From an uncultured Spirochaetaceae bacterium (lineage in GTDB: Bacteria > Spirochaetota > Spirochaetia > Sphaerochaetales > Sphaerochaetaceae), in the NCBI GenBank assembly GCA_944389115.1, contig CALXLE010000099.1, forward strand, positions 16,612 to 80,611: DNA of 64,000 nt. The letters are read 5' to 3'. The notes under the pieces were generated by a model. It searched no databases. It was not told where the DNA came from and saw only the letters and a list, made by a program, of their open reading frames with translations. Made by a program: the position numbers and the translations under genes. Each line of letters starts with the position of its first letter. Position 1 is the first letter of the stretch. Below are positions 24,426-32,917 of the stretch, piece by piece.

Positions 24426-25823
24426 TCAGAGATCTGAGAGAAGCCTGCGATCTGTCTGTATCTCATATACAGTGAGGCGGGAACGCTTGTCCGGAGCATA
24501 AAGCCTGTCGATAAGGGCCGCTACGGGAATGAGGTTCCTTGCGTATATGTGGGTATATATACGCTGTGTCTTCGTAAGGCCTTCCTTCGAATGGTCCCAT
24601 CCGAGCCATTCCGCGCTCAGCGGCCCAGGGACTCCGCATACAGCCAGGCAGGACTGAAGGCTATGCCTGAGCACATGGGATGTGATGGACTGCCAGACCT
24701 CGGCCCTGTCCGGATACACGCTGCACGCGGTAGCTATGATCGAACCCATAGCCATCTGGACTTCCCCATAGCTCATGGAGAAGAGGTACCCGTCCTTGTC
24801 AGGCTCGAGAAGCGAGATGGCATCCACGGCAAGCCTCGGAAGCGGAATGGTCCTTGTGTATTCGTATTTAGGCTTTCCTATCGAGCCGCATCCGGCCTCT
24901 GTATACTTGAGTGCCTTCTCGATGGTGAGGACATCCCCGGAGATCTCGTCAGTGGAGAGAGCGAGTATCTCTCCCCTTCTCATCCCGGTCGTGGCCGCAA
25001 TGCAGAAATAAGCGTAATACTCAGGGGAAATCATGCGGTTTCTGAGCGCGAGGATATCAGCGATATCGTTCGGGTCGACCGCCTGACGGGGAACCTTCTC
25101 GTAATGTATGTCCTTCAGGCCATTTGCCGGATTGAGGTCTATGTAGCCCTCGTCATGGAGGCCGCTGAACATAGCCTTGACCATCTGGAACATCTTCATC
25201 GTCGTGCAGTTCCTGCCCATCTCCTCCACGAGAAGCTTCCTTATCGTGTTTATGTCCCTGGAGTCGATATCCTTCACTGCCTTATTGAGGAGCCGTGGAT
25301 ACCTTCTCGAGAGTATATCCTCCAGGTCGATGGCATACCGGACCATATGCTTCGCATGTCCATAGCTGTACAGCGTTCCATCGCGCTTTGCCGCCAGGTA
25401 TCTTGGGTTGGTTTCCGGTGTGCGGTACAGTCTGAGGATCTTCTTCAGCGGCGGGCTGAGGACGAATATATCCTCGCATATCTCGCGGTACATCTCCGTG
25501 GCTATCTCAAAGGCTTCCCAGGGATCCTTCTTCCCGGTTGTCTTCCTATAATCATTCCCGGTCATAGGATCCTTGAAATAGAGGGAAAAGCATCCGGTCT
25601 CGCCTCTTCTGTAGATATAGAAGCGGGCTTCTTCTGATGCGATGCGGAACGGCGCGACCTCTCCTTTGAGGATGAGCTCAGCCTGCTTGATAGCCTCTGT
25701 CCGGTCGGATCTTCCGGTGCATACGGACACGGCCTGATGCGTTCTCGGCTCTATGAATTCGAAGTAGAAATGCCTTGTCCCTGGCTTCTTGTCGATAATC
25801 GTATCGGCAACCCTGATATCCAT
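24426..25823 (-). CDS. int: Tyrosine recombinase (integrase) of the element
   Basis: The 465-residue protein has the full catalytic set of the family: Arg282 (TTGMRRGE), Lys319 (GKPKYEYTR), His383-x-x-Arg386 (SHVLRHS), His411 (LGWDH) and nucleophile Tyr423 (QRIYTHI). Upstream are an arm-binding-like N-terminus and a core-binding domain at about 150-235. GGAGG lies four bases before the ATG. It is the last gene before chromosomal DNA and carries out integration and, with a directionality factor such as the product of 23924-24220, excision. Confidence 0.93.
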   Translation of the reverse strand: MDIRVADTIIDKKPGTRHFYFEFIEPRTHQAVSVCTGRSDRTEAIKQAELILKGEVAPFRIASEEARFYIYRRGETGCFSLYFKDPMTGNDYRKTTGKKDPWEAFEIATEMYREICEDIFVLSPPLKKILRLYRTPETNPRYLAAKRDGTLYSYGHAKHMVRYAIDLEDILSRRYPRLLNKAVKDIDSRDINTIRKLLVEEMGRNCTTMKMFQMVKAMFSGLHDEGYIDLNPANGLKDIHYEKVPRQAVDPNDIADILALRNRMISPEYYAYFCIAATTGMRRGEILALSTDEISGDVLTIEKALKYTEAGCGSIGKPKYEYTRTIPLPRLAVDAISLLEPDKDGYLFSMSYGEVQMAMGSIIATACSVYPDRAEVWQSITSHVLRHSLQSCLAVCGVPGPLSAEWLGWDHSKEGLTKTQRIYTHIYARNLIPVAALIDRLYAPDKRSRLTVYEIQTDRRLLSDL

Positions 25824-25853
25824 TTTCCCTCCTTCCGGAGGCCTGGGAATGAT

Positions 25854-25859
25854 ACTATA
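25854..25859 (-). promoter_or_regulatory. -10 box of the integrase gene
   Basis: TATAGT on the minus strand, about 30 bases before the ATG. No clear -35 box; a TTTTGC stands about 14 bases upstream. Confidence 0.4.
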
Positions 25860-26116
25860 AAGGGAAACATACCTGCAAAATGCCGATTTCTATTTTGCTA
25901 AGTTCTTGCACAGGCTGGAGTTATGAGTGATGCACTAATACCCGTTAGAGCTAGCGGCCCGATGCTTCGCTACCGACGCCGGTAACAGCTATGGGAACCA
26001 GCTCCTGCAGACGGCACTGTAGTCTTATAAACGAATTCTGGGATAATGTCAAAGGCTTTGGGAAAAATAGGGAATAATAATTGCCTGAGTACTGCAAAAG
26101 GACATCCATTCCCTGT
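25860..26116. other. Element-chromosome junction region; attachment site expected here
   Basis: This gap between integrase and lacI has no confident gene. Its middle (about 25940-26020) is GC-rich with CTAGC- and CCGG-type palindromic bits, the rest AT-rich. On the minus strand a 52-codon frame runs from ATG at 26109 to TAG at 25951 (ending VTGVGSEASGR), preceded by AGGGA; it overlaps the lacI promoter and I cannot tell a real small gene from chance or from a decayed insertion end. No tRNA or tmRNA 3' end was found. Confidence 0.4.
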
Positions 26117-26122
26117 TAAAAT
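26114..26122 (+). promoter_or_regulatory. Extended -10 promoter of lacI-type gene
   Basis: TGTTAAAAT is an extended -10 box (TG at 26114-26115, TAAAAT 26117-26122). It ends six bases before the ATG, so transcription should begin at or inside the start codon. There is no Shine-Dalgarno sequence. Confidence 0.55.
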
Positions 26123-26128
26123 AGCACT

Positions 26129-27133
26129 ATGGTAACTATCAAGGAACTTGCTGAAAGCACTGGTGTATCAAGAGGAACGGTTGACCGTGTCCTTCATGAC
26201 AGAGGAAGGGTCTCGCCGGAGGTAAGGGAACTAGTGCTTAAAAGGGCAAAGGAACTAGGATACCAGCCCAACAGGGCCGGTAAGATCCTTGCTGCCAGGA
26301 AGCAGCCGCATCGTATCGGAGTCGTACTGCCTTCGGAAGGCAATCCCTTCTTCCACGATGTGATAAGGGGAATGGAGTGCGCTGACAGAGAGTATTCTGA
26401 GCTCGGGTTCTCCATGGAGATAAAGGAGATCAGGGGATTCGATAAAGACAGGCATATTTCCGCAATAAACAGCCTGAAGGCGGATGGAGCTGACGCAATC
26501 GTCGCAGCGACTATCGATTCCGATGATGTGATATCAGTGCTGGAGAGCACAGGTCTTCCCTTCTCCGCAGTCAATTCAGACCTTTCATCATCTTCCAGGC
26601 TCTGCTATGTCGGACCTGACTACTATGGGAAAGGGGCGCTTCATGCGGGTCTGCTTGCAATCACTGCAGGCCGAAAGCGCGGCGGGATCCTGATTCTCAA
26701 AGGGTCAAAGGATATGAAAGGCCATGATGAGATCATCAGGGGTTTCAGGGATACCCTTTCAAAGCGTGGAATCGAGGCTGGGATAATAGCTGAGTTCGAG
26801 ACCGGTGATGATGACGATAAAGCAAGGATGATAGTGCAGCGTGAGCTTTCATTCCATCCGGAGATCGATACTCTCTTTGTATCCACTGCTGGGCTTATGG
26901 GTGCTGTTGATGGCATTGATGGCAGGGATATGCTTGTATTCACCTCGGATGATGTTCCCTCCACAAGGGAGCTCATACGGACAGGTGATGTGCAATGGAC
27001 GGTCTGCCAGGAACCATACAGGCAGGGATATGAAAGCATAAGACGCATGCAGGATTTCCTGATCGATGGACGGGTTCCCGACAGCCTCATAACAGAGAAC
27101 ATTGTAAGGATAAAGGAAAACCTCCTGGCTTAG
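26129..27133 (+). CDS. LacI-family transcriptional regulator with sugar-binding domain
   Basis: The 334-residue protein starts with a LacI helix-turn-helix (residues 2-48, TIKELAESTGVSRGTVDRVL and hinge GYQPNRAGKILA) and continues as a periplasmic-binding-protein-like ligand domain of the ribose-binding type. It should repress sugar genes until an inducer binds. The convergent isomerase-kinase operon is the obvious target, and a perfect inverted repeat stands at that operon's start site. The stop codon lies in the loop of the shared terminator. The mRNA is predicted to be leaderless. Confidence 0.9.
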   Translation: MVTIKELAESTGVSRGTVDRVLHDRGRVSPEVRELVLKRAKELGYQPNRAGKILAARKQPHRIGVVLPSEGNPFFHDVIRGMECADREYSELGFSMEIKEIRGFDKDRHISAINSLKADGADAIVAATIDSDDVISVLESTGLPFSAVNSDLSSSSRLCYVGPDYYGKGALHAGLLAITAGRKRGGILILKGSKDMKGHDEIIRGFRDTLSKRGIEAGIIAEFETGDDDDKARMIVQRELSFHPEIDTLFVSTAGLMGAVDGIDGRDMLVFTSDDVPSTRELIRTGDVQWTVCQEPYRQGYESIRRMQDFLIDGRVPDSLITENIVRIKENLLA

Positions 27134-27150
27134 CAGGAGGTCTTTCTTTC
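27121..27150. terminator. Bidirectional terminator
   Basis: CCTCCTG (27121-27127) and CAGGAGG (27134-27140) with a six-base loop that contains the lacI-type stop codon. T-rich on the plus strand (TCTTTCTTTC) and TTTTCC on the minus strand, so it serves both converging genes. Confidence 0.8.
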
Positions 27151-27158
27151 TCTGATGC

Positions 27159-28631
27159 TCAGAGCGAATACATCGGAACCGAGATATCGACAAGCTTATG
27201 CCACTTCTCATAGAGCTCCATATATTTCTTATGGTTCTCCATGTCAGGCATTGCGCTCTTTGATGGATCGAATGCGATATGCTCCTCTGCAATCTCCTTT
27301 ATGTCGCCACCCTCGGCAAGCCAGAGTCCCTGGAGAGCCGACCCGAGAGCTGCAGCCTCAGAGGAGACTGGAACACGGACAGGACAGCCGGACATATCTG
27401 CGACAAGCTGTCTCCAGAACGGGCTCTTTGAGCCACCGCCAGTAAGCGTAATCGAATCGACGGCAATACCATTCTCACGGAAAGCCTCAAGTCCGAGCAG
27501 GAACTCGAACGTAACACCCTCAAGCGTTGCCCTTGCAATATTCCCAGCCTTGACGTTATCCGGAGTCATCCCAAAAAGGACACCCTTACCATCCGGAAGG
27601 TCAGGAATCCTCTCTCCATTGAAGAACGGCAGCATCATGAGACCTTCTGAGCCGATAGGTGCCTTCTCTGCCTCTCCGTCGAAAGCTTTGACATCAAAGC
27701 CCATGAAACCCCTCATGATCTCGGAAGCAACGGTACAGTTCATCGTGCAGAGAAGCGGAAGCCATGTGCCATGCGATGAGCAGAATGAGGCAAGTCTGTT
27801 CTCCTTGTCATGGAAGGCATGGGAAACAGATGAGAAGAGCGTGCCCGATGTACCGAGGCTCATCGTAACAGCACCATCTGCGACAGCGCCTGTTCCAATC
27901 GCGCTCATCATATTGTCTCCGCCGCCCGATGCAACGGAGCAATCCTCGGAAAGTCCGAGATCGGAAGCTGTCTCCTTCTTTACCTTGCCGATGATCCCTG
28001 GCGCTGGAAGAATCGGAGGAAGCTTATCGATCAGATCCGGAGAGATTGCTGCGACAGCATCCTTGTCCCATGTTCCCTTGAAGATGTCCATAAGTCCAGT
28101 ACCGGATGCATCCCCCCTCTCCATCACTCTCTCACCGGTAAGGTAGAAGTTGAGATAATCATGGGGAAGCATGACCGTTGCCATCTTCTCGTAGAGATCG
28201 GGGTGGTTCTTCCTGAACCAGAGGATCTTGCTTGCCGTATACCCTGGAAGGATTGGATTGCCGATTCTTTCGGAAAGGGCCTTCCTTCCTCCGAGCTTCT
28301 CCTCTATCTCATAGCACTCCGGAGCGGTTGAGGTATCGCACCAGAGCTTGACGCTGTAGAGGACGGAGCCATCGGCGGCAACTGGAACAAATCCATGCTG
28401 CTGACCTGAAACGGATATGACTCCGATCTTCTTCCTGATATCCGCCGGAACCGCCAAGAAGCACTTCCTGACAGCATCCGTCCACCATGAAGCCTTCTGC
28501 TCCCTCACGCCCCCATCACCTACGATCAGTTCCAGAGGCTCTGCATGGGAGGCTATGATCTCCTTGCTGCTGCTATCGTAAACGATTACCTTGATGCTCT
28601 GTGTTCCTGCATCGATTCCGGCTGCGATCAT
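27159..28631 (-). CDS. xylB: Xylulokinase-like FGGY sugar kinase
   Basis: The start at 28631 has AAGGAGG before it; the open frame further upstream overlaps the isomerase gene. The 490-residue protein shows the FGGY family N-terminus (IAAGIDAGTQSIKVIVYD), VSGQQHGFV (the xylulokinase SGQMHG box), the GGGDNMMSAIG phosphate region and the C-terminal TGGGSKSPFWRQ signature. It phosphorylates a ketose, in known family members D-xylulose, with ATP. It follows the isomerase gene by 10 bases. Because the partner isomerase is not XylA, the true substrate may be another ketopentose or a ketohexose. Confidence 0.88.
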   Translation of the reverse strand: MIAAGIDAGTQSIKVIVYDSSSKEIIASHAEPLELIVGDGGVREQKASWWTDAVRKCFLAVPADIRKKIGVISVSGQQHGFVPVAADGSVLYSVKLWCDTSTAPECYEIEEKLGGRKALSERIGNPILPGYTASKILWFRKNHPDLYEKMATVMLPHDYLNFYLTGERVMERGDASGTGLMDIFKGTWDKDAVAAISPDLIDKLPPILPAPGIIGKVKKETASDLGLSEDCSVASGGGDNMMSAIGTGAVADGAVTMSLGTSGTLFSSVSHAFHDKENRLASFCSSHGTWLPLLCTMNCTVASEIMRGFMGFDVKAFDGEAEKAPIGSEGLMMLPFFNGERIPDLPDGKGVLFGMTPDNVKAGNIARATLEGVTFEFLLGLEAFRENGIAVDSITLTGGGSKSPFWRQLVADMSGCPVRVPVSSEAAALGSALQGLWLAEGGDIKEIAEEHIAFDPSKSAMPDMENHKKYMELYEKWHKLVDISVPMYSL

Positions 28632-28641
28632 CTCTTCCTCC

Positions 28642-30123
28642 TTAGAATGGGCACTCGTCGCTATAGAGCATGCTCTTAGGCTGGTTGAATGCAATATCCT
28701 TCACGCCGAGATATGTGAAAATGGCATGGAGAGCCTTTCCGGCATGGCCGAATGCAACCGCGCCATGGTGCGGATATCTCTTTCCGATAAGCACGTGGCG
28801 ATAGAACCTGCCCATCTCGTGGATAGCGAATATACCGATTCCTCCGAAGCTCCTTGTCTTCACAGGCAGGACCTCTCCCTGGCAGATATATGCCTGGAGC
28901 GATGTATCCGCGTTGGAATGGAGGCGGAAGAACGTAATCTCGCCAGGAGCGATATCACCCTCAAGCGTACCTCTTGTGAAGTCCGGAGTATTGCCATTCT
29001 CCAGGATTCTGTTCTGGATGAGCTGGTACTTTATAGCTCCGCCTGAGAGACGGCAGAACGGTGTATTTCCGCAATGGAAGCCCATGAATGTATCCTCGAG
29101 AGTGTAATCATACTTACCCTTGATCTCAGACTCATACATGTCGCGTGGAACGGTATTGTTTATATCAAGAAGCGTGACAGGTGCGCCTGTAACACATGTT
29201 CCGATATACTCGGAGAGTGCTCCATAGATATCGACCTCGCAAGCTACAGGGATACCGCGTGATGCAAGGCGTGAGTTGACATAGCATGGCTCGAATCCGA
29301 ATTCCTTCGGGAATGCAGGCCAGCACTTGTCAGCGAATACGACATACTTCCTTGCACCCTTATGTGTCTCCGCCCAGTCAAGGAGCGTAAGCTCAAACTG
29401 AGCCATGCGCGGAAGGAGATCTGGATATGTATCGCCTGTTCCGAGCTCTGCAGCCATTTCCTTTACGATGCCATCGATTCTCTTGTCACCATTGTGGTCA
29501 CGGTAAGATACAAGAAGATCAAGCTCGCTGTTCTCCTCGATCTCGATGCCAAGGTCATACAGCGCCTTGATAGGAGCGTTGCAGGCGAAGAAATCCTGCG
29601 GGCGTGGTCCGAATGTGATGATCTTAAGGTTCTTCACTCCGATGATTGTCCTTGCGACAGGAATGAAGTCCGCAATCATCGATGCGCATGAAGCAGCGTC
29701 ACCGACCGGATACTCCGGTATGTATGCGGCAAGCTTCCTAAGTCCGAGGTTGTATGAGCAGTTGAGCATTCCGCAGTATGCATCGCCACGGCCGTTGATG
29801 AGGTTGTCTCCCCTCTCCTCTGCTGCAGCCATGTACATGACAGGGCCATCGAAGTACTTCGCGATAAGCGTTTCCGGAGTCTCAGGTCCGAAATTGCCAA
29901 GGAATACAGCGAGAGCATTGCATCCAGCAGCCTTGACCTCATCAATTGCCTTGAGGGCATCATTCTCATTCTCCACAACTGTAGGGGCCTCAAAGACCTC
30001 TATGCCGAGCTTTCTGCACTCATCGCCTATTGCCTTTCTTCTATTCTCTGAGATAGAGATAACAAAGCAGTCCCTGCTGACTGCGATCATACCAAGTTTA
30101 ACGTCTGGTATATTCCCTGCCAT
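28642..30123 (-). CDS. L-fucose/L-arabinose isomerase-family aldose isomerase
   Basis: The 493-residue protein matches the L-fucose isomerase-related family: an N-terminal Rossmann-like domain with MLNCSYNLGLRKLAAYIP, a middle domain (ITFGPRPQDFF), and a metal-site region with Glu and His residues (YEVDIYGALSEY context, FMGFHCGNTPFCRL). These enzymes interconvert an aldose and a ketose with Mn2+. GAGGAGGAAG precedes the ATG. It is the first gene of an operon with the kinase, behind a promoter and an inverted-repeat operator. The substrate is not determined by sequence; fucose, arabinose or a related sugar are possible. Confidence 0.85.
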   Translation of the reverse strand: MAGNIPDVKLGMIAVSRDCFVISISENRRKAIGDECRKLGIEVFEAPTVVENENDALKAIDEVKAAGCNALAVFLGNFGPETPETLIAKYFDGPVMYMAAAEERGDNLINGRGDAYCGMLNCSYNLGLRKLAAYIPEYPVGDAASCASMIADFIPVARTIIGVKNLKIITFGPRPQDFFACNAPIKALYDLGIEIEENSELDLLVSYRDHNGDKRIDGIVKEMAAELGTGDTYPDLLPRMAQFELTLLDWAETHKGARKYVVFADKCWPAFPKEFGFEPCYVNSRLASRGIPVACEVDIYGALSEYIGTCVTGAPVTLLDINNTVPRDMYESEIKGKYDYTLEDTFMGFHCGNTPFCRLSGGAIKYQLIQNRILENGNTPDFTRGTLEGDIAPGEITFFRLHSNADTSLQAYICQGEVLPVKTRSFGGIGIFAIHEMGRFYRHVLIGKRYPHHGAVAFGHAGKALHAIFTYLGVKDIAFNQPKSMLYSDECPF

Positions 30124-30138
30124 AACTTCCTCCTCAGC

Positions 30139-30158
30139 ATGCGTGTTCGAGCACGCAT
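30139..30158. promoter_or_regulatory. Candidate LacI-family operator
   Basis: ATGCGTG (30139-30145) and CACGCAT (30152-30158) form a perfect 7-bp inverted repeat with a 6-base centre, 20 bp in all, the usual size of a LacI-family site. It covers about +5 to +24 of the isomerase transcript, between promoter and ribosome site. Confidence 0.65.
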
Positions 30159-30169
30159 CGTTATTCTTA

Positions 30170-30197
30170 ATACTATCCTTCTATGACAAGAAGTCAA
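30170..30197 (-). promoter_or_regulatory. Promoter of the isomerase-kinase operon
   Basis: On the minus strand TTGACT, 16 bases, TAGTAT. The start site falls just before the inverted repeat at 30139-30158. A second TATAAT (plus ATTATA 30208-30213) upstream may be an additional promoter. Confidence 0.65.
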
Positions 30198-30276
30198 GCT
30201 TTTTCTGATTATACTACTGAAATAGCCAGTTGTGATAAGGGAAATACCGCTTTCAGGAAGATTGGCGAGGCTTGAG

Positions 30277-30723
30277 TCAGGCCATGCCGCCGGGGAACAA
30301 GGCCCGGATGATCTCCTCCTGCCTCATGAGCATCGGCTCTGAAGAGAAGTCATTGGTCTTATGGTCATAGCCCTGGAGATGCAGTATGCCATGAACGAGA
30401 AGCCTGAAGAGCTCCTCATCCTCGGAAACAGAGAACTCTGAGGCATTCCTTCTCATCGCATCCATAGATATGAACATGTCGCCAAGCTCCTTCTCCTCTC
30501 CGGGGAACGAAGGGAACTCCTCTCCATCGAGAATGCGGAATGTGAGGATATCCGTAGGCTCATCCTTATCCCTGTAGTCCCTGTTAAGAGCCTTTATCTC
30601 ATCATCGGTAACGAAGTGGACGGAGAACTCTCCATCCTCCCCCAGATAGCCCAGTATCATGTCGAGGCTTCCCGCAACATCCTTGCCTTCCGCCATTCCA
30701 TGCTCATCTTCAATAAAGTACAT
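30277..30723 (-). CDS. ybeY: Endoribonuclease YbeY (rRNA maturation factor)
   Basis: The 148-residue protein carries the diagnostic metal motif HGILHLQGYDH (His111, His115, His121) and the upstream NRDYRDKDEPTDILTF segment. YbeY binds zinc and acts in 16S rRNA 3'-end maturation and ribosome quality control. It follows the HD-phosphohydrolase gene by one base. PhoH, the 7TM-HD protein and YbeY are often neighbours in bacteria, which supports the whole block. It is the last gene of the leftward housekeeping unit. Confidence 0.95.
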   Translation of the reverse strand: MYFIEDEHGMAEGKDVAGSLDMILGYLGEDGEFSVHFVTDDEIKALNRDYRDKDEPTDILTFRILDGEEFPSFPGEEKELGDMFISMDAMRRNASEFSVSEDEELFRLLVHGILHLQGYDHKTNDFSSEPMLMRQEEIIRALFPGGMA

Positions 30724-30724
30724 A

Positions 30725-32917
30725 TCAGTCCTTCTCGTATTCGATTCTCTGGTGGTCGCGCCCCATCAGGTAGAGGATGAAAGCTTCCTTGATCTTATCA
30801 AGGTCATTGATCGTAAGCTGGCTGTTGTTAAGCTGCTTATAGTTCATCTTATCGATGATGATTGAATTGATAAGCTTCTCGTACTTCTGGTGGTTTGGAT
30901 TCTTCAGCGTTCTTGTCGCGGCCTCTGAGCAGTCAGCGAGCATAACGACAGCGCTCTCAGGAGTCGCAGGAATGCGTCCCGTATACCTGAAATCCTCTTC
31001 GCTCACCACCAGTGATTTATCCTTTGCCTCCCTTACGGCCTCATTGTAGAAGTACTTTATGAGATCATTGCCATGATGCTCGGAGATTATATCGATAACC
31101 TCCTGCGGGAGTCCTATCTCCTTGGCTTTCTCAACACCTAGCTTCACATGGGACTTTATTATAGCAGCGGAGAGCGTCTTGTTGATCTCATCATGGACAT
31201 TGCGCCCATTCTGGTTCTCTATGAAGTACTCTGGATGCTCGGCCTTGCCGACATCATGGTAAAGCCCTCCTACCCTGGCAAGCTCCGCATTGGCTCCAAT
31301 CGCTTTGCACGCATCATAGGCCATCTCCGCAACATTCTTCGAATGGTTGAAAGTGCCGGGAGCAACCTGGCTGAGCCTGTTAAGCGTAGGCGTATCGGTG
31401 AACGAAAGCTCGTGCAGCCTGTACGAAGTAGGAACATTGAATACCTTCTCCGCAATCGGAAGGATTATGGAAAGAAGGATGAATGAGATGACAACATTGA
31501 TCATCGAGACGAGGACATTCGTCATTATCATGGAATAGGACTGGCTGTAGATTACGGAGACAAGCAGCGTGACGACAGCTGCCGTAAGCGACGAGAACAG
31601 TGTCTGATAGATGATATCCATTCTCTCATTGCCCGATCTCATGAAGAGCATGGAACAGACTATCAGGACAATCAGGTAGAAGAACGTGAAGCTCCTCGAG
31701 CCTGGATAGATCACTGCACAGCCCGATAGCAATAACCCAAGAGAGAATCCTATCCTCTTCCTGCCGGTAACAGCTGCGGAAAAGAGCGGGAGGAACAGGA
31801 ATGGAAGGAACGGGTCCACATAGCGTACTCCGTCAAGGGCAAGCGCGAGGACCATAAGGTATGAGAGTGTCAGCGTGAATATCGTTGCGACAAGGAACAG
31901 AGTGAGATACAGAAACAGCCTGTACCGGTATGGTATGAAGTAGAAAAGGAGGAATACGGTCATTATTATGAAGGCCGCGATATATACCATATATCCGAAA
32001 GCCCTGGCTGGCGGTATTGATACAACGGCATTCTCCCTCATCCTCTCTATCGTCCTGAGCTGCTGATCGGTCACGATCGTATCGCGGCGGAGGATGTAAT
32101 CACCTTCATTGACCTCAATCAGCACAGGGGGAACGGTCTCTGCAGCATTTTCCCTCATCGCAACGGTAAGGACCGAGTCATAATCAACATTCGGGGTGAC
32201 GATCATGGCAACGATATCCGCAGCGAGATCAGCATTGCCGCTCTCGATATCAGGATAGAACTCGCTTATCCACCCGATGACATACCTGTACACCTCAGAA
32301 AGCGTCACAGCCTCATCGATCGGTATGACAGCCCCTGCATGCGCGAACGGAACTCCGGATGGCTCTATCTCGATGCGGGTATAGCCCCCGCTTCCAGCGG
32401 CCTGTATCCCATCGTCACTGAATATTCCATCGCTTACAAGCTCAGATATGCAATCTGAGACAAGCGACAGGACCATGGTGGCGGAATCACCGGAGAGGGA
32501 TTTGAGACGGGCAATCGCATCGCTGTCGAGATGCATACCATTCTCTTCGAAAAATGATGAGAGATTGCCAGATGCGTATGCCTGGCTGAAATCATTGAAT
32601 CTCGTCCTCATCGCTATAGATGAGGATACGGAGTATGAGAACTGCGGAAGGATGCTCTCCGCGGCACGCTTCACGACATCGTTTGTCGCGACCTCATCGA
32701 CATATGAGAAATCCGCAGGTGCGATCACATCCTCATCCGAAAGCTCCCCTGCCCGGTACTCCCTCGAGATATTCAGGACGAATGCAGGGTTCGCGGAAAG
32801 AAGCAGTGGGAATATTATACCCGCCGCTCCTGCAAGGAAGATAAGAATGAAAAGCACTGCCTTCTGCTTTGCAGAGAATACAGCAAGCGAATCGGCAATC
32901 ATTCTAGTGCTCTTCAT
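30725..32917 (-). CDS. 7TM-HD membrane phosphohydrolase (PgpH type)
   Basis: The start at 32917 (MKSTRMIADSL, GGAGGGG before it) is preferred; ATG at 32920 and 32944 are in frame. Of about 730 residues, the N-terminal part has a membrane helix (about 20-38) and an extracytoplasmic 7TMR-HDED domain with the RAGELSDEDVIAPADFSYVD segment; then come seven membrane helices (about 320-500) and a cytoplasmic HD domain with GGLYHDVGKAEHPEYF and ISEHHGND. Known PgpH proteins degrade cyclic di-AMP. The gene overlaps the phoH end by about 14 bases. Confidence 0.92.
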   Translation of the reverse strand: MKSTRMIADSLAVFSAKQKAVLFILIFLAGAAGIIFPLLLSANPAFVLNISREYRAGELSDEDVIAPADFSYVDEVATNDVVKRAAESILPQFSYSVSSSIAMRTRFNDFSQAYASGNLSSFFEENGMHLDSDAIARLKSLSGDSATMVLSLVSDCISELVSDGIFSDDGIQAAGSGGYTRIEIEPSGVPFAHAGAVIPIDEAVTLSEVYRYVIGWISEFYPDIESGNADLAADIVAMIVTPNVDYDSVLTVAMRENAAETVPPVLIEVNEGDYILRRDTIVTDQQLRTIERMRENAVVSIPPARAFGYMVYIAAFIIMTVFLLFYFIPYRYRLFLYLTLFLVATIFTLTLSYLMVLALALDGVRYVDPFLPFLFLPLFSAAVTGRKRIGFSLGLLLSGCAVIYPGSRSFTFFYLIVLIVCSMLFMRSGNERMDIIYQTLFSSLTAAVVTLLVSVIYSQSYSMIMTNVLVSMINVVISFILLSIILPIAEKVFNVPTSYRLHELSFTDTPTLNRLSQVAPGTFNHSKNVAEMAYDACKAIGANAELARVGGLYHDVGKAEHPEYFIENQNGRNVHDEINKTLSAAIIKSHVKLGVEKAKEIGLPQEVIDIISEHHGNDLIKYFYNEAVREAKDKSLVVSEEDFRYTGRIPATPESAVVMLADCSEAATRTLKNPNHQKYEKLINSIIIDKMNYKQLNNSQLTINDLDKIKEAFILYLMGRDHQRIEYEKD

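Larger units (their letters stand above)
1..25900. mobile_element. Right part of an integrated conjugative element (ICE)
   Basis: This stretch combines conjugation genes (TraF-like peptidase, two-helix pilin, TrbL, TrbJ), replication genes (TOPRIM primase, Pif1/RecD-like helicase), its own sigma factor and a tyrosine recombinase at the right edge, after which ordinary sugar and housekeeping genes begin. Several AT-rich islands (about 12.2-15.4 kb and 19.7-20.35 kb) sit in a more GC-rich backbone. The left end lies outside the window. The right boundary is inferred from the position of the integrase and the switch to chromosomal genes; no att repeat can be shown from one end. An integrated conjugative plasmid is an equivalent description. 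Confidence 0.75.

Noticed and set aside
24549..25637. 362-codon plus-strand open frame
   Set aside because: It is antisense to the integrase gene, whose complete catalytic set proves the other strand is coding.
1..25900. Prophage interpretation of the left region
   Set aside because: No capsid, terminase, portal, tail or lysis genes are seen; TraF-, TrbJ- and TrbL-like proteins point to conjugation instead. The giant helical proteins could mimic tail proteins but have no supporting neighbours.
25940..26020. tmRNA or tRNA fragment as integration target
   Set aside because: No T-arm TTCRA with flanking stem, no acceptor pair and no tmRNA tag frame could be fitted on either strand.
27241..28146. 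301-codon plus-strand open frame
   Set aside because: It is the antisense of the xylulokinase-like gene and has no known domain or start signal.
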